DNA of 13,182 bases. Origin: Chryseobacterium gleum (GTDB lineage: Bacteria > Bacteroidota > Bacteroidia > Flavobacteriales_D > Crocinitomicaceae). The translations under genes and the position numbers were made by a program. The stretch spans positions 1 through 13,182 of the forward strand of contig CALPUT020000035.1 in assembly GCA_943326825.2 (NCBI GenBank). Reading direction: 5' to 3'. Of the stretch, positions 7,495 to 13,182 are shown in pieces. How positions within the stretch are numbered: the first letter of the stretch is position 1; every line of letters begins with the position of its first letter. Below the pieces are notes generated by a model. That model had not been told where the DNA came from. It was given only the letters and a program-made list of their open reading frames with translations, and did no database searches.

Positions 7495-7545
7495 TCACGA
7501 ATAAATAAAACAAGTGAATTATTAACGTTTAAAAAAATAAGAAAA

Positions 7546-8184
7546 ATGGCATTAAGACTAGGAGACATCGCACCGAATTTCACAGCAGAATCTACAGAAG
7601 GTAATATTCATTTTCATGAATGGTTAGGAAACAGTTGGGGAGTATTATTTTCACATCCAGCAGATTTCACACCTGTATGTACGACAGAATTAGGTACGGT
7701 AGCAAAATTGAAAAACGAATTTGAAAAAAGAGACGTAAAAGTAATTGCTTTAAGCGTAGATCCAATAGAAACTCATCATGAGTGGATCAAAGACATCAAT
7801 GAAACACAAAACACAACTGTCAATTTCCCAATAATTGCTGATCCTGTTTTTGAAGTTTCAAAATTATATGACTTTGTTCATCCAAATGCATCTGATAAAT
7901 TCACTGTTCGTTCAGTAGTGATTTTAGATCCAGAGAAAAAAGTGAAATTAATCATCACATACCCTGCATCAACAGGAAGAAATTTTGATGAAATATTAAG
8001 AGTTATTGATTCTCTTCAATTAACAGCAAATTATCAAGTTGCAACTCCAGCAAACTGGAAACAAGGTGAAGATGTTGTAGTTGTTCCTGCAATCAAAACA
8101 GAAGATATATCGGCAAAATTCCCAAAAGGGTTTAAAGAAATAAAATCATATTTAAGAACTACTCCACAACCGAATTTAGATTAA
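7546..8184 (+). CDS. 1-Cys peroxiredoxin (Prx6 subfamily)
   Basis: A thiol peroxidase of 212 residues that reduces hydrogen peroxide and organic hydroperoxides in the cytoplasm. The active-site motif PxxxTxxC is present as PADFTPVC (38-45), with peroxidatic C45 and conserved T42; preceding IHFHEWLGNSWGVLFSH is typical of the Prx6 group, as is the extended C-terminal domain (about 165-212, ATPANWKQGEDVVVVP and FPKGF). C45 is the only cysteine, so there is no resolving cysteine in the chain and the reductant must be external. The start at 7546 (MALRLGDIAPNF) is supported by the promoter box at 7487-7494 and the A-rich leader ending aagaaaaATG. It is convergent with the diheme peroxidase gene, and a MITE-like element sits between the two stop codons. 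Confidence 0.93.
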   Translation: MALRLGDIAPNFTAESTEGNIHFHEWLGNSWGVLFSHPADFTPVCTTELGTVAKLKNEFEKRDVKVIALSVDPIETHHEWIKDINETQNTTVNFPIIADPVFEVSKLYDFVHPNASDKFTVRSVVILDPEKKVKLIITYPASTGRNFDEILRVIDSLQLTANYQVATPANWKQGEDVVVVPAIKTEDISAKFPKGFKEIKSYLRTTPQPNLD

Positions 8185-8304
8185 AATATTGGCTCTTAAG
8201 TATACTTTCCATTAACAACAACTAATAATAGTTTCCTAATAAAGTAATTAACTACAGTAACAATAATACTATTATTAATATAATACTTAAGAGCCAATTA
8301 AAAT
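8182..8304. mobile_element. MITE-like element: 16 bp perfect terminal inverted repeats flanked by a TAAAAT direct repeat
   Basis: ATTGGCTCTTAAGTAT (8188-8203) recurs as its exact reverse complement at 8283-8298, enclosing a 79 nt AT-rich core. Outside the arms, TAAAAT stands at 8182-8187 and again at 8299-8304, as a target-site duplication would. The core holds a second inverted repeat (TAATAATAGT 8223-8232 with ACTATTATTA 8268-8277), so the whole 111 bp element can fold as one long hairpin. There is no ORF, so any movement would need a transposase elsewhere. The element lies exactly between the convergent stop codons of the peroxiredoxin and peroxidase genes. An alternative is a bidirectional terminator or mRNA-end hairpin, but no T tract follows either arm. 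Family unassigned. Confidence 0.5.
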
Positions 8305-9293
8305 CTAATCAACAAAGAGGTATCAGTTAAAGAATTTAAAAATGCTTTTAACTCTAATATCTCTTTGTTTTTTAATTTAAAAGGAACAATTAGTTTACTT
8401 TGTCGTTTATCTTTTTTTCCACCATTCATATAATGTTGAATAACTTCTTCTAACGTTTTAAAAGAACCATCATGCATATAAGGATTTGTTAATTCGATAT
8501 TTCTTAAAGAAGGTATTTTAAAAAAGCCAATATCATTTGAATCATTGTAAATCCGAAATCTTCCTTTATCTTCTTCAATTTCGTAATTGGCATAAACTCC
8601 ATTATTTTCAGTTTTATAGGTTGTAAAATAAGGAGCTGGGTGACATTTAATGCAATACAATTTTTCTGAAAACAGTTTCCAACCTTTAAGTTCCATTTGT
8701 GTTAAAGAATTTTTCTTTTTTTGATAAAAGTATTGATCAAAACGACTATTCATCGAAATTAGAGAACGTTCAAATGCTGAAATACTTCTTGTCAGAACAA
8801 ATGGGTCAAAATCACGATTGAAAATTTCCTTTGCTGCGGCTTGATATTCTGGAACTGCTCTTAGTTTTTTAATTAAGGTTAACATGTCCATAGCCATTTC
8901 CGTATGTTCTTGAATAGGGACGATGACTTGTTTTTCCAATGTTTCCAAATGTCCATCAAACATAACGGTAGGTAAAAAACCAGCATTTAAAATACTTGGC
9001 GAATTACGAGCAGTTTTTCTTCCAAATACACCTTGACTGACTTGTTTTCGATCACTAAAAGCAAATCGAGGTTCATGACAACTAGCACAAGAAACGGTTT
9101 CATTTACAGACAAGCGTTTATCAAAAAATAAAGCTTTTCCAAGAGTTATTTTCGCTTCGGTAGAAGGATTGTCTACAGGTTGATTGATTTTAGAGATAAA
9201 ATTGTATTTTTTTGAAGAATTAGAGCATGAATTAATGACTACTAAACAGAAGAAAAGTAAAACGGAAAAGTATTTTAAAACGATGATTTTCAT
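8298..9293 (-). CDS. Diheme cytochrome c peroxidase / MauG-MbnH superfamily lipoprotein
   Basis: A 331-residue envelope protein of the bacterial diheme peroxidase superfamily, which reduces H2O2 (CcpA type) or uses high-valent haem iron to oxidise residues in a partner protein (MauG, MbnH). Two c-type haem sites are seen: C69-C72-H73 (CASCH) and C214-C217-H218 (CIKCH). Other family segments are LGKALFFDKRLS (51-62), RNSPSILNAGF (97-107), the IQEHTEMAM region (127-135), and PYMHDGSFKTLEEV (271-284). The N-terminus is a lipoprotein-type signal with a likely lipidated C23 (VINSC), without the acidic residues that mark surface-exported Bacteroidota lipoproteins, so it probably faces the periplasm. 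It overlaps the upstream MbnP-like gene by 4 nt (ATGA), implying translational coupling. The pairing favours an MbnH-like role over simple peroxide removal, though that is inference. Confidence 0.88.
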   Translation of the reverse strand: MKIIVLKYFSVLLFFCLVVINSCSNSSKKYNFISKINQPVDNPSTEAKITLGKALFFDKRLSVNETVSCASCHEPRFAFSDRKQVSQGVFGRKTARNSPSILNAGFLPTVMFDGHLETLEKQVIVPIQEHTEMAMDMLTLIKKLRAVPEYQAAAKEIFNRDFDPFVLTRSISAFERSLISMNSRFDQYFYQKKKNSLTQMELKGWKLFSEKLYCIKCHPAPYFTTYKTENNGVYANYEIEEDKGRFRIYNDSNDIGFFKIPSLRNIELTNPYMHDGSFKTLEEVIQHYMNGGKKDKRQSKLIVPFKLKNKEILELKAFLNSLTDTSLLIRF

Positions 9294-10252
9294 TTTAGGA
9301 TTCTCAATTTATTTAATTGATTTCCATCTTCAGAACGAACAATAAACCAATAATTTCCGTTGGTCAAATTTGAAATTCGAACATGGTCTTTATTTTGGTG
9401 AATCTTTCCCTTCAATAATTCTTGGCCACTTAAATTTACCAACTTATAGGAAGATGCATGTTGAAATTCACTCCAATTTACTTCAATTTCATCACCAATT
9501 AATGAATAAGACAATTGACCTTCTTCAGACATAATTTGAATTAAATCAGCATTTGATTCAGATGTGAAAACAGGATAAGTTATAGTATTTTCCATTAAAG
9601 TAACATTGTTTCCTGTACTTCCGTGTAAAATTCCATTTGTACCTAAATTAATTTGTTTCAACCATTGATCAATATTCGTTCTAATTTTTATCGAAACGGT
9701 ATCATTTACAGATGAAACATTAACGGGTAATACAATGTTTTTGTATAAATTATCATTAAGAGGAAATAATTCAAAATCTACTTCGGGCGAACCATCATTA
9801 TCGACATCAACTTTACCAATTATTCCTGCTTGATTGTATCCTGATGTCCATCCCCATTGCATAGGAGGGATTTGATAACTCAAAGGATGATCTATTGGAT
9901 ATGTTGAAATATCTAAATGATTAAGTGCTTGAGGAACACCCACACCAAAATTAATTTGTTCGATTGCATTTACTGGTTGAAGACCGAAATCTAGGATATT
10001 ATTTTCATTTCTAATTATAAGAACTGTATCTGATAAATCAAGAATTTGTCCACCATCATGAACTATATGAATATCAGATATATAATAATACAAAAATGAT
10101 ATTTTATAATTTTCACCTGTTAAATTTACTAAATTAGAGTTGAAATCAATTGGTAATCCAGCATTGTGAGGTTTGAATGTTACAATTAAATTTGATTGAC
10201 TAAAACAAGTCAAAAGTCCTAATTGAAAGAAAGCAATTAATAAATACTTCAT
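9290..10252 (-). CDS. MbnP-like protein with a T9SS type A C-terminal sorting domain
   Basis: A 320-residue exported protein. Residues 1-18 are a signal peptide. Residues about 20-230 resemble the MbnP family: an early beta strand (NLIVTFKPHNAG), the signature YKISFLYYYISDIHI (49-63), an FGVGVP segment (102-107), and the Trp motif PPMQWGWTSGY (129-139). MbnP proteins are the partners of MauG-like MbnH peroxidases, which oxidise an MbnP tryptophan to kynurenine for copper binding; W133 and W135 are the candidates here. Residues about 240-320 form a typical T9SS type A tail (SYKLVNLSGQELLKGK, then ISNLTNGNYWFIV, ending KLRILK), directing export across the outer membrane. It is the first gene of a two-gene operon, with its TGA stop overlapping the ATG of the diheme peroxidase. 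The MbnP assignment rests on motif memory and operon context. Confidence 0.8.
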   Translation of the reverse strand: MKYLLIAFFQLGLLTCFSQSNLIVTFKPHNAGLPIDFNSNLVNLTGENYKISFLYYYISDIHIVHDGGQILDLSDTVLIIRNENNILDFGLQPVNAIEQINFGVGVPQALNHLDISTYPIDHPLSYQIPPMQWGWTSGYNQAGIIGKVDVDNDGSPEVDFELFPLNDNLYKNIVLPVNVSSVNDTVSIKIRTNIDQWLKQINLGTNGILHGSTGNNVTLMENTITYPVFTSESNADLIQIMSEEGQLSYSLIGDEIEVNWSEFQHASSYKLVNLSGQELLKGKIHQNKDHVRISNLTNGNYWFIVRSEDGNQLNKLRILK

Positions 10253-10359
10253 AGAATAAATATATTCACCAACACGAATATAGTTAAAGATTATTTATAC
10301 ATTTCAGAAAGAAAAAGTTATTCTTGATATGCTATTAAATTACATATTTAAAAATAAAA

Positions 10360-10433
10360 GTAAATGAACTTACTAATTCATTCTGTAAATTGAATTAAAT
10401 CTATTAATTTTCAGAAATGTTTAGTAAATTGAA
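10360..10433. promoter_or_regulatory. Three similar direct repeats in the divergent region before the response-regulator operon
   Basis: GTAAATTGAA occurs exactly at 10385-10394 and 10424-10433, and a one-base-shorter form, GTAAATGAA, at 10360-10368. The first and third extend to AGTAAATGAACTTA and AGTAAATTGAAGTTA. AATGAA (10363-10368) also pairs with TTCATT (10377-10382). No TAnnTTTG box or sigma-54 -24/-12 pair was found in this 196 bp region. The repeats are candidate binding sites for a regulator of the divergent operons, possibly the response regulator itself; AT-richness makes chance matches plausible. Confidence 0.35.
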
Positions 10434-10448
10434 GTTAAAGAGAAAATA

Positions 10449-11795
10449 ATGGGTTTTAGAGTTTTCATAGTAGAGGATGATGAATGGTATGGGGAAGTTT
10501 TAAAGTATCATTTATCGTTGAATCCTGAATTTGAAGTGTTCCTTTTCGAATCTGCAAATGAGTGTTTATCCAATCTTCATTTAAAGCCAAATGCTATTTC
10601 AATCGATTTTCAATTACCCGATTTGAACGGAGAGCAATTAATGGAAAAAATACACGCTTATAATGAATCTATTCCTGTGATTATTATAAGTGGTCAAAAA
10701 GATATTACAATTGCTTTGAATCTATTAAAAAAAGGAGCAAATGATTATTTAATCAAAGATGATAGCACAAAAGATTTATTATGGAATTCGTTGATTAAGA
10801 TTCAAAAAAGCAATGAATTAGAAGAAAAAGTAGAATTACTTTCAGATCAATTAGAATCAAAATATGATTTTGAAAAATCAATTATCGGACAAAGTAGTGA
10901 AATCAAAAAATCATTTAAATTAATAGAGAAAGCGATTAATAGCAATATTAATGTTTCGATTACTGGTGAGACAGGAACAGGTAAAGAAGTAGTTGCTAAA
11001 GCGATTCATTACAACAGTGAGAGAAGGAAAAAACCATTTGTCGCTGTAAATATGGCTGCAATTCCAACTGAATTAGTTGAAAGTGAGCTTTTTGGTCATG
11101 AAAAAGGGGCATTTACTGGAGCTGTAAATCAAAAAATTGGAAAATTTGAAGAAGCGAATGGAGGTACACTCTTTTTAGATGAAATCGCTGAGATGGATTT
11201 GAATTTACAGAGTAAGTTATTGAGAGCCATTCAAGAACGAGAGATCATTCGTGTTGGAGGGAATGATGTTGTTAAAGTAAACATAAGATTAATTGTGTCA
11301 ACACATAAAAATCTTGCTGAAGAAGTAAAAAACGGTCATTTTAGAGAAGATTTATTTTATCGTGTCATAGGACTTCCAATTGAGTTACCGCCTCTTAGAA
11401 ATCGTGGAAATGATGTTTTAATTTTGGCAAAGCATTTTATTGATTTATATGCAGAAGAGAATAAGATAAAAGCTCCAATTTTATCACCTGAAGCAAAAGA
11501 AAAATTATTGAAAAATCATTTCGCTGGAAACGTAAGGGAATTGAAAGCAGTAATTGATTTGGCTTGTGTAATGTTTGATGGTGATAAAATAACATCAGAC
11601 GACTTAACTTTTTCTAACTTTAAAGAACCTGCATTGAATCTAAACTTGAATAAAACGTTAAAAGAATTTACGAATGATTTAATTCAATTTTATTTAGATA
11701 GTAACAACAAAAATGTATTAGTAGTTGCTAAAAAATTAGATATTGCAAAATCTAAAATATATAATTTAATTAATGCTGGTCAATTAAAAGTTTAA
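10449..11795 (+). CDS. Sigma-54-dependent response regulator (NtrC family)
   Basis: A 448-residue activator with three domains. The receiver (1-120) has the acidic cluster E9-D10-D11, the phospho-acceptor D53 (SIDFQLPDLNG), S81 and K103, so it should be phosphorylated by a sensor kinase. The AAA+ domain (about 144-375) has Walker A GETGTGKE (173-180), an intact sigma-54-contacting GAFTGA loop (220-225), Walker B GGTLFLDE (238-245), and the FREDLFYRV motif (298-306) with its arginine finger. The C-terminus (about 400-448) is a Fis-type helix-turn-helix (VLVVAKKLDIAKSKIYNLI). All parts needed to drive open-complex formation with RpoN appear intact. It is the first gene of an operon, 2 nt before the H-NOX gene; the third gene is probably its kinase. 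Target promoters are not known and no sigma-54 promoter was found in the window. Confidence 0.93.
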   Translation: MGFRVFIVEDDEWYGEVLKYHLSLNPEFEVFLFESANECLSNLHLKPNAISIDFQLPDLNGEQLMEKIHAYNESIPVIIISGQKDITIALNLLKKGANDYLIKDDSTKDLLWNSLIKIQKSNELEEKVELLSDQLESKYDFEKSIIGQSSEIKKSFKLIEKAINSNINVSITGETGTGKEVVAKAIHYNSERRKKPFVAVNMAAIPTELVESELFGHEKGAFTGAVNQKIGKFEEANGGTLFLDEIAEMDLNLQSKLLRAIQEREIIRVGGNDVVKVNIRLIVSTHKNLAEEVKNGHFREDLFYRVIGLPIELPPLRNRGNDVLILAKHFIDLYAEENKIKAPILSPEAKEKLLKNHFAGNVRELKAVIDLACVMFDGDKITSDDLTFSNFKEPALNLNLNKTLKEFTNDLIQFYLDSNNKNVLVVAKKLDIAKSKIYNLINAGQLKV

Positions 11796-11797
11796 TT

Positions 11798-12343
11798 ATG
11801 TATGGAATTGTAAATAAGGCTATTGAAGAATTAGTCATTGAGAATTTTGGAGAAGAAAAATGGAATTTAATCAAGAATAACAGTGGAATTGACATTGATT
11901 TTTTCATTAGTTCTGAACCATATGATGATGCAATAACATATCAGCTAGCTCAATCTGTATCACATGAAATGGAAATGTCACTAGATGATGTATTAATTGC
12001 ATTTGGTGAATGGTGGATTTTAAAAACGGCAAAAGAAAAATATGGTTCTTTATTAGCATCAGGAGGAAACTCATTTAAGGAATTCATTATTCATTTACCA
12101 GATTTTCATACAAGGGTTATGTTAATGTACCCAAATTTAACGCCACCAGAATTTAAAGTTACAGAGGTGACAGAAAACAATTTAAATCTGCATTATTTCT
12201 CTAAAAGAGAAGGATTAAAGGAATTTGTGAGGGGATTGATTCAAGGATTAGCTAAATTTTATGCAGTTGATATTCAAATTCAATTATTAGAATCACGAAA
12301 TGAAGGAAATGATCATGAAATTTTCAATATTAGATGGAATTAA
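11798..12343 (+). CDS. Stand-alone H-NOX (HNOB) haem gas-sensor protein, predicted NO-type
   Basis: A 181-residue single-domain protein of the H-NOX family, which binds NO (and in some members O2) on ferrous haem b and signals through a partner. Diagnostic features are the MYGIVNKAIEELV start, the proximal haem ligand H104 (LPDFHTRV) followed by PNLTPPEF (112-119), the haem-propionate motif YxSxR as Y133-S135-R137, and the EGLKEFVRGLIQGLAKFY helix. The position matching the O2-stabilising distal tyrosine of the Thermoanaerobacter protein is F143 by alignment, and the other pocket polar positions appear as I9 and W73, so an NO-selective, O2-excluding pocket is inferred. The gene starts 2 nt after the response-regulator stop and overlaps the next gene by 10 nt, a layout implying co-translation. 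In animals the same domain forms the N-terminus of soluble guanylate cyclase. Confidence 0.93.
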   Translation: MYGIVNKAIEELVIENFGEEKWNLIKNNSGIDIDFFISSEPYDDAITYQLAQSVSHEMEMSLDDVLIAFGEWWILKTAKEKYGSLLASGGNSFKEFIIHLPDFHTRVMLMYPNLTPPEFKVTEVTENNLNLHYFSKREGLKEFVRGLIQGLAKFYAVDIQIQLLESRNEGNDHEIFNIRWN

Positions 12344-13182
12344 ATAATTTTAAACATATCGTCTTAAATAATGAAGAATTAAATAATTTATTTCCCTTCT
12401 ACATCCTCTTAAATCAAGAAGGCAAAATTATTTCTATTGGTCAAAGTTTGAAGAAATTATTTCCAATTTCTAAAAAAGAAGATTATTTCAATAACTCATG
12501 GACAATTGAATTACCCTCTTTAACAAGTTTAGCGGAGATAAATACAAAAAAATTAACCATCATTTCAAATAATTCGAATAGAAGTTTAAAATTTAAAGGC
12601 CAATTTGAAAAAATTGAAGAAAGTAATCAATTAATATTTATCGGTTCGCCTTGGTTTCAAAATACGGATCAATTAATTGAGAATAACTTAACGATTTCCA
12701 ATTTTGCGATTCATGATTCTATGTTTGATTTACTTCATGTTTTAAAAAAAAATGAAATAGCGAACAACGAACTTAAAGAGATAGTCAACCAATTAAATAC
12801 TCAAAAAAAGCAATTAGAACAAGAACAAAAATCTCTTGTAAAGAGAGAGTTAAAATTGATAGCAATCGCTGAAGCAACGGATGAATTATTATCTAATTTG
12901 AATCTAAAAGAAGCTTTAAAAAATACGTTTAAACTCATAGGTGAAGCTTTAGAATTGCAAAACATTTCTCTTTTTCAATCTTGGACGATTGAACTTCAAA
13001 ATTATGAATCTATATCAGTTTTAAAATGGTCTAAAGAGAATCAAGAATTTAATTACGATGAATTTGAAATTGATTATAACATATTAAGAACAAAAAATAG
13101 TGTTGATAATTTCAATGCCAATCAAACGATTGTTCCTGTGTTTGTAAAAGAAGTATTTTGGGGATATATCGTTTATCAAAAA
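12334..13182 (+). CDS. HNOBA-domain signalling protein, probable H-NOX-associated sensor kinase (3' end beyond window)
   Basis: An ORF open to the window edge (283 codons seen). The ATG at 12334 overlaps the H-NOX stop by 10 nt in another frame. Residues about 18-155 match the HNOBA (haem-NO-binding-associated, PAS-like) domain: FPFYILLNQEGKIISIGQSL (20-39), then LKFKGQFEKIEE (85-96), LIFIGSPWFQNTDQLIENNL (100-119), and FAIHDSMFDLLHVLKKNE (124-141). Residues about 135-175 are a coiled coil rich in Gln, Glu and Lys. From about 178 to the edge the chain looks like a GAF domain (VPVFVKEVFWGYIVYQK at the end). No start of a histidine-kinase core is visible yet. Kinase identity is inferred from the upstream response regulator and from the Bacteroidota habit of placing HisKA/HATPase modules after such domains; a cyclase or other output is possible. 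No signal peptide: cytoplasmic. Confidence 0.8.
   Translation, partial: MELNNFKHIVLNNEELNNLFPFYILLNQEGKIISIGQSLKKLFPISKKEDYFNNSWTIELPSLTSLAEINTKKLTIISNNSNRSLKFKGQFEKIEESNQLIFIGSPWFQNTDQLIENNLTISNFAIHDSMFDLLHVLKKNEIANNELKEIVNQLNTQKKQLEQEQKSLVKRELKLIAIAEATDELLSNLNLKEALKNTFKLIGEALELQNISLFQSWTIELQNYESISVLKWSKENQEFNYDEFEIDYNILRTKNSVDNFNANQTIVPVFVKEVFWGYIVYQK

Noticed and set aside
7492..7545. Upstream extension of the peroxiredoxin reading frame to 7492
   Set aside because: The extension starts with a non-ATG codon that overlaps the TATCTTTG promoter box, so it would not be on the transcript; the normal family N-terminus begins at the ATG at 7546.
8188..8298. The 16 bp inverted repeat as an ordinary Rho-independent terminator
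   Set aside because: The loop is 79 nt and no T tract follows either arm, and the flanking direct repeats favour an inserted element; kept only as an alternative.
10253..10448. Sigma-54 promoter (TGGC-N7-TTGC type) in the divergent region
   Set aside because: I looked on both strands for a GG and GC pair at the -24/-12 spacing and found none that fits, so no sigma-54 site is claimed.

Overview
The window reads as chromosomal DNA from a strongly AT-rich member of the Bacteroidota, most likely Flavobacteriales. The grounds are: promoter boxes of the Bacteroidota TAnnTTTG type, A-rich translation starts without Shine-Dalgarno sequences, two proteins with tails resembling type IX secretion (T9SS) sorting domains, a seven-helix membrane AraC-type regulator, and a close-packed tatA-gatA-LysM transglycosylase cluster. 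The species assignment is inference; no RNA gene is present to fix it.

Layout. Positions 30-3238 (minus strand) hold a housekeeping cluster: TatA, the amidotransferase subunit GatA and a MltD-like lytic transglycosylase with two LysM domains. Positions 3339-3785 (minus) encode a small J-domain/KTSC-domain fusion behind a clear promoter box and a ~100 nt leader. Positions 3959-7018 are a divergent pair: a membrane-embedded AraC-type regulator (minus) and a secreted parallel beta-helix surface protein (plus), with repeated operator-like half-sites between them. A 66-residue helical protein with a good intrinsic terminator follows, then a 1-Cys peroxiredoxin with its own promoter (7487-8184).

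Positions 8298-10252 (minus) are a translationally coupled pair: an MbnP-like protein carrying a T9SS-type C-terminal tail, and a diheme cytochrome c peroxidase of the MauG/MbnH superfamily predicted to be a lipoprotein. Between the convergent peroxiredoxin and peroxidase genes lies a 111 bp element with perfect 16 bp terminal inverted repeats and a 6 bp direct repeat (TAAAAT) on both sides, apparently a MITE-like insertion that left both stop codons usable.

Divergent from the MbnP/peroxidase operon is a tightly packed signalling operon (10449 to the window end): a sigma-54-dependent response regulator, a stand-alone H-NOX haem sensor whose ligand pocket lacks the O2-stabilising tyrosine, and the N-terminal part of a protein with an HNOBA domain, a coiled coil and a GAF-like domain, presumably a sensor kinase truncated by the window edge. 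Together these look like a gas-sensing (probably nitric oxide) two-component system in which the H-NOX and HNOBA modules, joined in one chain in animal soluble guanylate cyclase, sit in neighbouring genes. Its position back to back with a haem-peroxidase/MbnP operon, across a 196 bp region with three similar direct repeats, suggests but does not prove a regulatory link. No tRNA, rRNA, CRISPR or complete insertion sequence was seen, and there is no gene-free stretch over 300 bases.
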